A DNA stretch of 64,000 bases from JACQAP01 sp035275265 (lineage in GTDB: Bacteria > Pseudomonadota > Gammaproteobacteria > Burkholderiales > JACQAP01): positions 124,001-188,000 of the forward strand of contig DATENC010000025.1 of NCBI GenBank assembly GCA_035275265.1, given 5' to 3'. The notes below the pieces were generated by a model that saw only the letters and a program-made list of their open reading frames with translations, made no database searches and had not been told where the DNA came from. Below, one piece after another: positions 9,192 to 17,940 of this stretch. Numbering within the stretch: the first letter of the stretch is position 1; every line of letters begins with the position of its first letter. Both the position numbers and the translations under genes were made by a program.

Positions 9192-9210
9192 TGTTCAAAC
9201 CTCATCTAGT

Positions 9211-10278
9211 TCACGCAGTTCCGTTCTTGAGGATCTTCTCTACCTGCCGCCAGCCGGCTTCCGCCATTGGCCGCGCACGCTTTCCCTGCTCCATCGCATG
9301 CGCGCTGGCTGCGGTACCGTCCTTGACGCGACCCATGATGCCTTGAAGTATCCCGGCCAGGCGGAACATGTTGTAAGCCATATAGAAATCCCAGTTCGGG
9401 ATTCGGCTCCTGCCGGTGCGCCTGCAATACTCCACGACATACTCTTCCTCGGTCGGTATGCCCAGCGTACGAAAGTCGATTCCGTTCATGCCGCGGAACT
9501 GGCCCGGCGTCAGCCGCCAAGCCATGCAGTGATATGCGAAATCCGCCAACGGGTGTCCGAGCGTGGACAATTCCCAGTCGAGCACTGCGAGAATCTTCGG
9601 CTCCTTCGGATGAAAAATCACGTTGTCCATACGGTAGTCACCATGCACGATGGTGGTTTCATCTCCCGGTGGGATGTTCGCCGGCAGCCATTCAATCAGA
9701 TTCTCCATCGCCTCGATGCGCTCCGTTTCGGAGGCCCGGTACTGCTTGGTCCAGCGGTTGATCTGGCGCTCGATATAGTTGCCCGGCTTGCCATAGTCGG
9801 CCAGACCGATCCGCGCGTAGTCCACCTTGTGGAGCGCAGCGATCACACGGTTCAGCTCGCCGAAGTATTGTGCGCGCTGAGACGTACTCATGGCGGGCAG
9901 CGACGGATCCCACAGCACGCGGCCTTCGACGTAGGCCATGATGTAGAACGCTGTGCCGATCACTGCGTCGTCCTCGCACAGGCAGTAAGTTTTCGCTACC
10001 GGCACATCGCTATCACGCAACGCCGTAATAACGCGATACTCGCGGTCCACGGCATGCGCCGATGGCAGCAACTTGCCCGGCGGCTTGCGGCGCAAGACGT
10101 AACGCGCGCCACCTGAAGTCAGCCTGAACGTGGGATTGGACTGGCCTCCCTTGAACTGTTCGATTTCGAGAATTCCCGAGAAGCCTGCGACGTGTTTGCG
10201 CAGATAGCGATCCAGGCTCGCGACATCGAAGCGATGCCGCTCCTGGACTGGCATCGTACCTACGAACTCCTCGTTCAC
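9211..10278 (-). CDS. APH-family phosphotransferase, acyl-CoA catabolism type
   Basis: This 355-residue protein has the aminoglycoside phosphotransferase/choline kinase fold. The catalytic loop is IVHGDYRMDNVIFHP near residue 203, and the metal-binding motif AVLDWELSTLGHPLADFAY follows near 227. The pattern is that of ACAD10/11-like kinases found with acyl-CoA dehydrogenases, which phosphorylate hydroxy-acyl intermediates. A role in antibiotic resistance is unlikely given the neighbours. It is the first gene of the minus-strand set and is divergent from the SDR gene, so the 127 bases between them should contain both promoters. Confidence 0.88.
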   Translation of the reverse strand: MNEEFVGTMPVQERHRFDVASLDRYLRKHVAGFSGILEIEQFKGGQSNPTFRLTSGGARYVLRRKPPGKLLPSAHAVDREYRVITALRDSDVPVAKTYCLCEDDAVIGTAFYIMAYVEGRVLWDPSLPAMSTSQRAQYFGELNRVIAALHKVDYARIGLADYGKPGNYIERQINRWTKQYRASETERIEAMENLIEWLPANIPPGDETTIVHGDYRMDNVIFHPKEPKILAVLDWELSTLGHPLADFAYHCMAWRLTPGQFRGMNGIDFRTLGIPTEEEYVVEYCRRTGRSRIPNWDFYMAYNMFRLAGILQGIMGRVKDGTAASAHAMEQGKRARPMAEAGWRQVEKILKNGTA

Positions 10279-10405
10279 GGACTTCTCTCCTCGACTACTG
10301 TAAGTCCAGCGAGAATACCATCGTGCTCGCGGCCCGCCAACGCGCGACTGGCAGCAAAAACCCGCATGCTAGAATCCCTGCGTTTTTTCTTCTGCATTGA
10401 CGCCG

Positions 10406-11254
10406 ATGAAAGAGTTTCGGGACCGTGTCGCAGTCGTCACCGGGGGGGCAAGCGGCCTCGGCCGCGCCATGGCATGGCGCTTCGCCCGCGAGGGAATGAA
10501 GATCGTTCTCGCCGACGTCCAGGCCGACGCCCTGAAGAAAACCGAAGTCGACTTCGAGAATGCCAGCATTCCGGTACTGGCTGTGCGCACCGACGTAGCG
10601 AAAGGCAAAGACGTCGAGGCGCTGGCCGACAAGGCATTCAAGACCTTCGGCGGCGTGCATATCTTGTGCAACAACGCCGGCGTCGCACCCGGCGGCAGGG
10701 TCTGGGAGCAAACGGCGAAGGACTGGGAATGGACGCTGGGGGTCAATGTATGGGGCGTCATTCACGGCATCCGCGCCTTCGTTCCGCGCATGCTCGAGCA
10801 GAACGTAGATTGCCACGTGGTCAATACCGCATCGGTGGCTGGACTGCTGTCGCTTCCGGGGATGAGTGTCTATTGCGTGTCCAAGCACTCGGTAGTCACG
10901 CTGACCGAATGCTTGCACCACGATCTGGTTGAATTCGGCGCCAAGGTGAAGGCTTCGGTACTGTGTCCGGCTTACGTCCCCACAGGCATTTCCGATTCCG
11001 AGCGCAACCGTCCCGCGTCACTGCGCGAGAAAAAAAAGAAAAGCGCGGAGGATTTGAAGCGGGAAGAGCAGTTGCGTCACGCGGTGCAGTCGGGACGCAT
11101 TTCTGCCGAACAGGTAGCGGATCTGGTTTTTGAAGCGATCAAGGCAGAGAAGTTTTACATCCTTCCTCACCAGAAGATCAAGCCCGCGATCGAAACCCGC
11201 CTGCAGGACATTCTGCAGGAACGCGAGCCGACCAATACACTCCCGCGGCGCTAA
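10406..11254 (+). CDS. short-chain dehydrogenase/reductase
   Basis: This 282-residue classical SDR has the nucleotide-binding motif TGGASGLGRAMA near residue 12, NNAGVAPGG near 89, and the catalytic serine (NTASVAGLL) with YCVSKHSV holding the Tyr and Lys. It oxidises or reduces a hydroxyl/keto group with NAD(P). The ATG at 10406 was chosen over an upstream TTG at 10397. The lysine-rich segment REKKKKS near residue 208 is a local oddity but lies in a variable region. Its stop codon overlaps the stop of the small minus-strand membrane peptide, so the two transcripts converge. Confidence 0.9.
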   Translation: MKEFRDRVAVVTGGASGLGRAMAWRFAREGMKIVLADVQADALKKTEVDFENASIPVLAVRTDVAKGKDVEALADKAFKTFGGVHILCNNAGVAPGGRVWEQTAKDWEWTLGVNVWGVIHGIRAFVPRMLEQNVDCHVVNTASVAGLLSLPGMSVYCVSKHSVVTLTECLHHDLVEFGAKVKASVLCPAYVPTGISDSERNRPASLREKKKKSAEDLKREEQLRHAVQSGRISAEQVADLVFEAIKAEKFYILPHQKIKPAIETRLQDILQEREPTNTLPRR

Positions 11255-11343
11255 CTCGCGCCACCCCAAGGCAGTACGATCGCGGCCCAGATGCCGATGG
11301 CAAGCGCCAGCGGCAACATCAGTTGAAGCAGTTTCTCCAGCAT
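11251..11343 (-). CDS. 30-residue single-pass membrane peptide at the end of the iron operon
   Basis: This is a 30-codon ORF (MLEKLLQLMLPLALAIGIW at its start, WGGAS at its end) preceded by an excellent ribosome-binding site, GGAAGGAGGCGCC-ATG. Residues 5-24 form one hydrophobic helix. It lies 61 bases after the PepSY gene on the same strand and is probably the last gene of the iron-uptake operon. Its TAG stop overlaps the TAA stop of the convergent SDR gene. It might help assemble or stabilise the PepSY reductase-like protein, as small membrane subunits do elsewhere; that function is inference. I recognise no named family. Confidence 0.6.
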   Translation of the reverse strand: MLEKLLQLMLPLALAIGIWAAIVLPWGGAS

Positions 11344-11404
11344 GGCGCCTCCTTCCGGTTCGGACCCCGGACAGGATGGCTTGATATAAAAAATGGCCCG
11401 GCCC

Positions 11405-12580
11405 TCATCTGCCATGCCGAACGTCTCCGAGCGAAAAACCGGATGCCTGATTCGACTTTCTCGTCCGGCGACGATCCAGGTAAAGGAGCCAGCCCGACAC
11501 CGCGGACAATGGCATAAGGAAACTTGCCGACATCATCAGCACGGCTCCGGGCAAGCCGAAGAAGCGACCCGAATGCAGCGAAAACATGCTACTCATGATC
11601 TTGCCCCCTGCCGGCTTTTCCTGATAGCGCTCATGCTCGATGAGCTCGCCGGCTGCAACGTCGAATACGATGCGGTTGATTGCGCGCGAATGTGGCGGAT
11701 CGGCGTCCAGATATGTGATCTGCACCGGCTGACTGGCCTTCGCCGGTAGTCGCAATGTAGCGCTGCTATAACCACGCACCGTCCGCTGGAAGAGGTCCCA
11801 GGCGCGGTCCATGTCTCGTGATTGCTCAACGACCGGCTTCGCATGTGAAACGGATGTCCCGCTCGATCGCTCGAGACCAGCGGCACTCGGCGTCTGAATG
11901 GGTCGCGGCGCTCCGGTGAGGGAAAACAATGCGTCGCGATACCAGTTGTAGGACCAGTAAAGTCCCGTGAGCGCAGCCAGCAAATAGCAAAGCAACACCC
12001 AGGTACCCATTACCGAATGCAGGCTCCACAAAAACGCGCGCCCGCGTTGGGACCATTTGAGTGCCAGCCACACCTGCCAATCGAAGACCTTGCGCGGCCA
12101 ACGCAGGTAGAGCCCAGAGAAGGCAATGACCACCAGTCCGAGTGTCGAAGCGCCGACGATTTGTTTGCCGACCTCGCCGGAGGCCAGATAACGATGGATC
12201 TGGGTGACGGTGCGGAAGAAATCTTCACCTCTGAGCTTGGGCAGAATCGCACCAGAGTACGGGTTGACGTAACGGCTCTCGCCGCGCCGTGCCGGTGGTT
12301 TGGCGGCAAATCCGACACGCGCTGCCTCCTCCCGACTGGAAAACAGCGTCAGGGACGCAATGCTTTTGTCAGGGCTCTGCGCCTGGATGCGCTCGATCAG
12401 ATCGACCGGCGTCAGCGCAGAGCCGTCCCACACCGCAAAGCTCATCAAGTTCGAATTGATCTGGCGCAGAATTTCCTGTTCGAATGCAAGCATGCCGCCG
12501 GTGAGACCGACGATTGCCAGGACGATGCCGGCCGTGATGCCGATGAACCAGTGAATCTGAAACAGAACTTTTCTGAACAT
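11405..12580 (-). CDS. PepSY-associated transmembrane protein (PiuB-like)
   Basis: This 391-residue inner-membrane protein has the PepSY-TM architecture. It opens with a first helix (IHWFIGITAGIVLAIVGLTGG) and a PepSY-like periplasmic region. Further helices follow around residues 140-160 (VGASTLGLVVIAFSGLYLRWP), 190-215 (MGTWVLLCYLLAALTGLYWS) and near the C-terminus (VLMMSASFLMPLSAVSGWLLY). Histidines within the helices (IHW, IHRY, LHSVMG, LHSGRFFG) fit haem-binding ferric-reductase-like proteins of siderophore systems. Its ATG overlaps the methyltransferase stop by one base, which indicates translational coupling. The operon position after piuC supports iron release from siderophores. Confidence 0.9.
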   Translation of the reverse strand: MFRKVLFQIHWFIGITAGIVLAIVGLTGGMLAFEQEILRQINSNLMSFAVWDGSALTPVDLIERIQAQSPDKSIASLTLFSSREEAARVGFAAKPPARRGESRYVNPYSGAILPKLRGEDFFRTVTQIHRYLASGEVGKQIVGASTLGLVVIAFSGLYLRWPRKVFDWQVWLALKWSQRGRAFLWSLHSVMGTWVLLCYLLAALTGLYWSYNWYRDALFSLTGAPRPIQTPSAAGLERSSGTSVSHAKPVVEQSRDMDRAWDLFQRTVRGYSSATLRLPAKASQPVQITYLDADPPHSRAINRIVFDVAAGELIEHERYQEKPAGGKIMSSMFSLHSGRFFGLPGAVLMMSASFLMPLSAVSGWLLYLDRRRTRKSNQASGFSLGDVRHGR

Positions 12581-14124
12581 CAGGCCAGCAGCCCGAGCAT
12601 TTGCAACAAACGCGCATTCGGGTTTGTGGCGTCGTGCAGGTTGCGCCAGGTTGTCGAAATGTAGTCGAGAACTTCCGCGTCAGTTGCCGGCTGTTTCTCG
12701 CCCGAACTGGAAGTCCTGCTGATCGGATGTCCCAGCTGGCGCAGCCGCCCGAGCACGGCCGTTGCCGCGGCACCGGCGTCGTCGAAACGGACCGCGGCTT
12801 CGATCGCCGCCGCATGCACGATCTCGCTATATGACCCTGAACCGGTCCCGGGACACGCAAGCGGAACCTGCTGCAATTGCTCGCGTATTCCGGCCTCGAT
12901 CAACGCGGAGTTCACTTGCAACCATCCCTTGGCAGCGCGCACCGGCGGGCAGGCAGCGAGGTGTCTGGACACGACAAGCTGCTGGATCACGAATGAGGTC
13001 TCGCTGGTCGTGCGCTTGCCGGCGACCTGATGGATCTCGCGCGCGCTCGCCGGACCGCTGGCAAGCAACGCGTGTACCGCACGCACGGCTGTTTCCTGAT
13101 CCTCGAGATTGAATTGCAACGGCCCGCCTTCGCTGCGCAGCGGCAGGCGTTCCGGCAGATTGACGAGGCAGAATGCCAGCCCATCGAGACGATCGAGCGG
13201 CAGATCCACGGGTTGCCGGGCCGGCGCCTGGGCGATGTACAGGTCCGGCCGAAACGAAGTATTGGCGACGAAGTCACGATGCAATTCGAGCGCCACGCGA
13301 CTCGGTACCTTCGGCAACAGATCGCGGAATGGTGCCGGCACCATGAGTTCCGCATAGTTATCGGCCGGCACCATGCTACCGGCGTAGGACAGGCCGGCCT
13401 CGCGCATTGCGCCCTCGACCTCGGAGAAATAGAAGGGGTCGCCGTGCGGAGTGAGGTACTCGTGCGCGACGTAGTGGATGTCCTGGCGCGCGATCTGCTC
13501 GAGGTGCCGTTCCGCTGCGGGAGCCGTCTTGAAATAGGCCGCGCCGTTGCGCGCCAGCGCGCTGACGTAGGCGAACGCGGCCCTTGCCTTGTCGATCGAG
13601 TCGCCCGGCAGGCCCTCGATGTAAGCCTGCATCATGCGGCGCAATGGCTGCACGTGCGCCCAACCCGGCATGGCGTTGTAACTTACCATCAACAGGCCGC
13701 CGCGTTTGAGCCTGCTGCGGGCGAATTCGCGGATCTGCGCGCGCACCGGCTCAGGGACCCAGCTATAGACTCCGTGCAGCACGATGAAGTCGAAGGCGGG
13801 AAGCTGCGCTTCGAGCATCTGGGCAAAGCTCTTGAAATGGAACGCGACGTTACCGACGGCCGCTGCGCTGCGCAGCCGCTCGGCATACTCGATGTGCGCC
13901 GGATTGAAATCGCAGGCGTGGAACTCGCCGAGCGGATGTGTCGCCGCGAGCAAGAGGCTGGTGATGCCCTTGCCGCAGCCGAGTTCGCACCAACTGAAGC
14001 GTCCGTCCAACGGCGGCGCGGTGTAGCCGTTGATCGCCGCGATGTAAGCGAGCCAGGCGGGTGCCTGGTACGGATAGAAGTTCCCGGTGTATTCGACGTC
14101 GGTGATGTAACCCGCCTGCGTCAT
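12580..14124 (-). CDS. SAM-dependent methyltransferase with methyltransferase regulatory domain
   Basis: This 514-residue protein starts with a class I methyltransferase domain. The SAM motif is WCELGCGKGITSLLLA near residue 45, ACDFNPAHIEYAE near 70 carries the acidic residue, and FIVLHGVYSWV follows near 113. The middle and C-terminal parts resemble the methyltransferase-regulatory domain (PF10119) and a PqqD/winged-helix-like tail. The ATG at 14124 overlaps the piuC stop (ATGA), so the earlier frame start at 14136 is not used. It lies between piuC and the PepSY gene inside a Fur-type operon, an unusual place for such an enzyme. Its substrate, whether small molecule or protein, is unknown. 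Confidence 0.85.
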   Translation of the reverse strand: MTQAGYITDVEYTGNFYPYQAPAWLAYIAAINGYTAPPLDGRFSWCELGCGKGITSLLLAATHPLGEFHACDFNPAHIEYAERLRSAAAVGNVAFHFKSFAQMLEAQLPAFDFIVLHGVYSWVPEPVRAQIREFARSRLKRGGLLMVSYNAMPGWAHVQPLRRMMQAYIEGLPGDSIDKARAAFAYVSALARNGAAYFKTAPAAERHLEQIARQDIHYVAHEYLTPHGDPFYFSEVEGAMREAGLSYAGSMVPADNYAELMVPAPFRDLLPKVPSRVALELHRDFVANTSFRPDLYIAQAPARQPVDLPLDRLDGLAFCLVNLPERLPLRSEGGPLQFNLEDQETAVRAVHALLASGPASAREIHQVAGKRTTSETSFVIQQLVVSRHLAACPPVRAAKGWLQVNSALIEAGIREQLQQVPLACPGTGSGSYSEIVHAAAIEAAVRFDDAGAAATAVLGRLRQLGHPISRTSSSGEKQPATDAEVLDYISTTWRNLHDATNPNARLLQMLGLLA

Positions 14125-14801
14125 GGTTCGGCCCACATCCTCAAAAGATTGTGATAACAGCCGGTCAGCGCAACCAGCCCCGGATGCCCCTTGGCATCCG
14201 GGGTCAGCCGCACAATCGCCATGTCGAGATCGAACAGCAGCGCCCTGCGCGCGTCATCGCGAATCATGCTCTGGATCCAGAAGAACGAGGCCACGCGGGT
14301 GCCGCGCGTCACCGGCGTAACCCGGTGCAGACTGGAGGATGGGTAGAGCACCAAGTCACCAGCCGGCAGCTTCACTTTGTGAACCCCGTACGTATCCTCT
14401 ACTTGGAGTTCTCCGCCGTCGTAGTCCTCCGGCGCAGTCAGAAACAGTGTCGCCGAAAGATCAGTACGAATGCGCAATCCGCTTGGACCGTGCACACGCA
14501 CCGCGCCGTCCACGTGATTGCCGAACTCCATCCCGCCTCGGTACCTGTTGAACAGCGGAGGAAATACACGCTTGGGCAGGGCTGCCGAAAAAAACAACTG
14601 GTTGCGCCCGAGTGCGGCGACAATCGCATCGCCCAGTTCGCGCGCCTCCTTCGAATCCTCCGCAATCTGCTCGTTGTTCTTCGCCAGCGCGGACTGGTGG
14701 CCGGATGTCACGTTGCCGTCGACCCAGGCCGCGCTGTCCATGCGGGCACGGAACTGCGCGACCTGTTCGGCGGTAAGCACTTGCGGGACCTGCAATAGCA
14801 T
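14121..14801 (-). CDS. piuC: PiuC/YbiX-type Fe(II)/2-oxoglutarate dioxygenase
   Basis: This 226-residue Fe2+/2-oxoglutarate-dependent hydroxylase matches the PiuC family that accompanies TonB-dependent siderophore receptors. The iron ligands are seen in FGNHVDGAV (His and Asp) and the later SSLHRVTPVTRGTRVAS (His, and the Arg that binds 2-oxoglutarate). SGHQSALAKNNEQ near residue 34 is typical. Known members are iron- or zinc-starvation induced; the chemical role is not defined. It starts 39 bases after the receptor gene and its TGA overlaps the ATG of the methyltransferase. A perfect 11-base-pair hairpin (14178-14203) lies in its 3' coding end. Confidence 0.93.
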   Translation of the reverse strand: MLLQVPQVLTAEQVAQFRARMDSAAWVDGNVTSGHQSALAKNNEQIAEDSKEARELGDAIVAALGRNQLFFSAALPKRVFPPLFNRYRGGMEFGNHVDGAVRVHGPSGLRIRTDLSATLFLTAPEDYDGGELQVEDTYGVHKVKLPAGDLVLYPSSSLHRVTPVTRGTRVASFFWIQSMIRDDARRALLFDLDMAIVRLTPDAKGHPGLVALTGCYHNLLRMWAEP

Positions 14802-14840
14802 TTGGCTGGCTGCCTTTCGGGTGGCTGGCCGGTTGCGTTG

Positions 14841-17210
14841 TCAGTCAAACCTGTAGTTGAACGAGATCAGCCCGGTGAGGGGCTGGCCCGGGGTTACCCG
14901 GTTCGGGGTGTTCTGGTAACCGCCGACGTAGTAGACCGTGTCGGTGACGTTCAGGACATTGAGCCGGACTTCGTATTTCTTCTGCACGTATGCGACGGTG
15001 GCATCCCAGCGCACGTAACCCGGCGCTTCGCCGCGGTTCTGGTCATCGAGCCACCAACTCGAAGACGCAAACGCTCCGCCGCCCACTTCCCAGCCGCCGC
15101 CGAGACGGTAGATCGTCCAGACGCTGCCCGAAGCATACGGCACGCCCCATGGCACATTGCCTTCAGTGGGCAGGGCTGGCGGCACTGGATCGGCGGCTTC
15201 GACGATCTCGCCGTCCATGAGCGCCATGGCACCGTAGACATCCCACTTCGGCGCAAGTCGGCCAGCAGCGGAAAGCTCGATTCCGTCCACGCGGCGTTTG
15301 CCCTCCAGCACGACTGTACCCGAGGGATCATTCATTCGTGCATTGATTTTCTCGGTGCGGAATAGCGCGGCACGCACTTGCAGCCCCATTGCCAGATCCC
15401 ACTGCGCCCCTATTTCGTAGTTGCGGTTTTCTTCCGGGTCGAGATTCGCAAGCGTCTGGGTGCCCAAGTTCGTGCCGGTGGCGCCGTAAACGCCGAGTTC
15501 GCCGGAAGGATTGTACGAATTGCCCGCTGAAATATAGTAGGACTGCGCGGCGCTCGGCTGCCAGATCAGCCCGGCCCGGCCGCTGACCATCTCGTCCACG
15601 CGAGAAAAGTCGATCGGGATGCCGTCCATGCCTTTGGTGATCGTGCCAGTGGCAATGTCGATTTGTTGCACGCTCGAATCGTAGCGTTCCCAGCGAACCC
15701 CGAACAGCGCCTTCCATTCGGGGGAGAATTCCAGCTGGTCCTGCACGTATACGGCGATGGTTTTCGCATCCGACACGTTGTTCTGGTTGGGCGTCTTGGT
15801 ATAGCTGAGACCCGTGAACGGGTCCGGACTCAACAACGGCGTAGTCGCCGCCGGCGCCTGAACCCCCGCGGTGAGGGGATCCGCGTCGAAGTTGTAGCTG
15901 ACCCGGTCCAGGTCTTCCTTGGCGAGTTCCAGTCCCGTCAGCACCGTATGCTTGATCGCGCCGGTTTCCACCTTCCAGGTGAGTTCGGTCTGGTTGATCA
16001 GCACCGTGTCGTCGTTGTCGCGCGCCTTGTTGTGAATACGGTTCGCCAGCAGCAGATCAAACGGGGTCCCCGCCGTGACCGTATTGCCGTTGGCGTCCTT
16101 GTCGTTGAGGGTGGCGATCGTGGCTTCCATCTCGCGCTGGTAGTTGGCCCAGCGCGTGGTGTTGCGGACGTTCAGCGTATCGCTGAATTTGTGGTCGAGC
16201 CGCAACGTCGCGATGTTGGTATCCCACTCGGTGAAGTCGTAATTGGCAAACCCGTAGTAATTCTTCGGATCGATGGGTGGAATGCCGAAAAATCCTGTAC
16301 CCGCGGTGAACAACGTCGGTTGGCCGTAATCCGTCTGCCCTTCGGTATGCAGATAGTAGTAGGCAAGCGTGACTTCGGTTGGCGTACCGATACCGAACTT
16401 CAGGCTCGGCGCAACCCCGACTTGCTTGGTCTCGACGGTGTCGCGAAAGGTGTCCGAATCCTCGACAAGCGCATTGAGCCTGAAGGCGCTGGTGTCGCCC
16501 ATTTGCAGATTGAGGTCGCCGGTCAGTCGCTTTTCGCCGTTCGAACCCAGGGTGATGCCTGCTTCCTTCAGCGTGCCGAGGTCCGGTTTCTTGCTCACCT
16601 GGTTCACGACGCCCCCGGTCGAACCGCGGCCGAACATCAGTGCCGAGGGACCCTTGAGCACTTCCACCGACTCGATCGCAAACAGGTCGCGGTTGTACTC
16701 GCCGAGGTCGCGCAACCCGTCGATGAACAGGTCGCCTCCCGAAGGGAACCCGCGCAGGTAGAAGAGCTGGTTGTTCTGGGTTCCGCCTTCTGGCGCTGCG
16801 TATGCAATTCCCGGAACGTTGCGCAGCGCATCGACCAGCGAAGTCGCGCCCTGCGAACGGATGACCGATTGCGGCACTAAGTTGACCGTCTGGGGAATGT
16901 CGCGCAGCGGCGTCTCGGTGCGCGTGGCCGTGCTGGTGGACTCCGTGCGGAACCCCTCTTGCTCCGCGGCCGAGGTCACTTCAACTTCCGGCAGCGTGGA
17001 CTCGCTTGCCTGTGCAACCGTGCCAGTTTCTTGCGCGATTGAATGCATCGGCGCAAGCGCCATACCGGTCAGGATCGCGCCCACCGGCAACCATCCACTG
17101 CGCGAGGCCTCTCGTTGCCCGATCCCCGGTGCTTGTTGTTTCGCGAAATGGCGGGTGCCGAGCCCAGCCAGCGCAGCCGCGATCGGCCGCAATACTGGTT
17201 TCTTCTTCAT
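14841..17210 (-). CDS. TonB-dependent catecholate-type siderophore receptor
   Basis: This 789-residue outer-membrane receptor starts with a long signal region (hydrophobic around VGAILTGMALAPMHSIAQ), followed by a TonB-box-like stretch LPEVEVTSA. The plug domain has IPQTVNLVPQSVIRSQGA, LRNVPGIAYAAPEGG, FYLRGF and LKGPSALMFGRGSTGGVVNQVSK. The 22-strand barrel ends with the C-terminal aromatic ISFNYRFD. The plug pattern fits the Fiu/FhuE-like siderophore receptor group. The association with piuC, PepSY, hemP and exbBD supports ferric catecholate or a related siderophore as ligand. No siderophore biosynthesis genes are in the window, so it may use xenosiderophores. Confidence 0.95.
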   Translation of the reverse strand: MKKKPVLRPIAAALAGLGTRHFAKQQAPGIGQREASRSGWLPVGAILTGMALAPMHSIAQETGTVAQASESTLPEVEVTSAAEQEGFRTESTSTATRTETPLRDIPQTVNLVPQSVIRSQGATSLVDALRNVPGIAYAAPEGGTQNNQLFYLRGFPSGGDLFIDGLRDLGEYNRDLFAIESVEVLKGPSALMFGRGSTGGVVNQVSKKPDLGTLKEAGITLGSNGEKRLTGDLNLQMGDTSAFRLNALVEDSDTFRDTVETKQVGVAPSLKFGIGTPTEVTLAYYYLHTEGQTDYGQPTLFTAGTGFFGIPPIDPKNYYGFANYDFTEWDTNIATLRLDHKFSDTLNVRNTTRWANYQREMEATIATLNDKDANGNTVTAGTPFDLLLANRIHNKARDNDDTVLINQTELTWKVETGAIKHTVLTGLELAKEDLDRVSYNFDADPLTAGVQAPAATTPLLSPDPFTGLSYTKTPNQNNVSDAKTIAVYVQDQLEFSPEWKALFGVRWERYDSSVQQIDIATGTITKGMDGIPIDFSRVDEMVSGRAGLIWQPSAAQSYYISAGNSYNPSGELGVYGATGTNLGTQTLANLDPEENRNYEIGAQWDLAMGLQVRAALFRTEKINARMNDPSGTVVLEGKRRVDGIELSAAGRLAPKWDVYGAMALMDGEIVEAADPVPPALPTEGNVPWGVPYASGSVWTIYRLGGGWEVGGGAFASSSWWLDDQNRGEAPGYVRWDATVAYVQKKYEVRLNVLNVTDTVYYVGGYQNTPNRVTPGQPLTGLISFNYRFD

Positions 17211-17276
17211 TGGTTCTCCCCGAGTAGTGGAAACTGGCTGGCTACCCGGAAAAACCGGTTGGCTGGCTAAAGATTA

Positions 17277-17311
17277 GTGCTGCGTACTGTGTACTGTGTG
17301 CTGCGTTAGCT
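17277..17311. repeat. short GTACTGTGT simple repeat between hemP and the receptor gene
   Basis: Within the 113 bases between hemP and the receptor gene there is a small repeat of CTGCG, GTACTGTGTACTGTGTG and CTGCG. It is too short to be a mobile element. No Fur-like site is visible in this gap, which agrees with the receptor being transcribed from upstream. Confidence 0.4.
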
Positions 17312-17323
17312 CCTCAGTCCTCA

Positions 17324-17524
17324 TCACTTCGTCAGAATGAGTTTGCCTTTGCTGGTCTGCCGTAGCGTGTAGACCGCACCGTAATGTTCAATCTGCAGTT
17401 CGTGACCACCGGCCAACAACTCGGTGCTCGCAATTCTGCGCTGCACCGATGTCCTGATCTTCCGATCCGCCGTCTCGGCTAACGCGAGATCCATATCGGC
17501 AGCCTCAATGCCCTTCGTATTCAT
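17324..17524 (-). CDS. hemP: HemP-family small protein
   Basis: This 66-residue protein ends in the characteristic HemP signature: LLAGGHELQIEHYGAVYTLR followed by TSKGKLILTK. HemP proteins are small iron-regulated proteins; in some betaproteobacteria they activate hemin-receptor transcription. Its ATG overlaps the exbD stop (ATGA), so it is translated in concert with the energy-transduction genes. The receptor downstream looks siderophore-type rather than haem-type, so its regulatory target here is open. Confidence 0.88.
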   Translation of the reverse strand: MNTKGIEAADMDLALAETADRKIRTSVQRRIASTELLAGGHELQIEHYGAVYTLRQTSKGKLILTK

Positions 17525-17940
17525 TTCCGTATCGGTTCGGTGATAAAGCCGATCTTGTTCACACCGGCGTTCTGCGCCGCGGCCATGACCTCGGCCAGCT
17601 TCTGGTACTGCGTGGTCCTTTCGGCGCGCAGGTGCAGCTCTGGCTGCGGCTTACGCTGAGCTGCGTTGATCAGGTTGATCGCCAACTGTGCGTCGCTGAT
17701 CAGCGTGTCGTTCCAATAGAGCCCGCCGACTGCGTCTATGGAAAGCGTCACGGTCTCCGGTTTTTCCAGGTTGACCTGCGCAGTGGCCTTCGGAAGATCG
17801 ATCCTGATCGAGTGGGTCAGCAGTGGTGCGGTGACGATGAAGATGATGAGCAGTACCAGCATCACGTCGATCAACGGAATCATGTTGATCTCCGCCATCG
17901 GCCGTCCGACATCCTCGTCGCTGAATCCGCCGAAGGCCAT
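17521..17940 (-). CDS. exbD: ExbD biopolymer transport protein
   Basis: This 139-residue protein has one N-terminal membrane helix, MIPLIDVMLVLLIIFIVTAP, whose Asp25 is the proton-path residue conserved in ExbD/TolR. The periplasmic domain follows. It forms the proton-driven motor with ExbB and energises TonB. The ATG at 17940 overlaps the exbB stop (ATGA); longer in-frame readings to 18591 overlap exbB and are discarded. hemP follows with another ATGA overlap. Confidence 0.94.
   Translation of the reverse strand: MAFGGFSDEDVGRPMAEINMIPLIDVMLVLLIIFIVTAPLLTHSIRIDLPKATAQVNLEKPETVTLSIDAVGGLYWNDTLISDAQLAINLINAAQRKPQPELHLRAERTTQYQKLAEVMAAAQNAGVNKIGFITEPIRK

Noticed and set aside
14178..14203. Hairpin considered as an intrinsic terminator after the receptor and piuC
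   Set aside because: No T-run follows on the minus strand and the next gene overlaps piuC by ATGA, so transcription must continue.
15663..16880. 405-codon plus-strand ORF opposite the TonB-dependent receptor
   Set aside because: It is antisense to a well-supported receptor gene, has no domain pattern or ribosome-binding site, and its Arg-rich composition is that of a GC-rich shadow frame.
17211..17323. Separate Fur-regulated promoter for the TonB-dependent receptor
   Set aside because: The gap shows only a GTACTGTGT simple repeat and no Fur-like palindrome. hemP and the receptor most likely share the upstream promoter.
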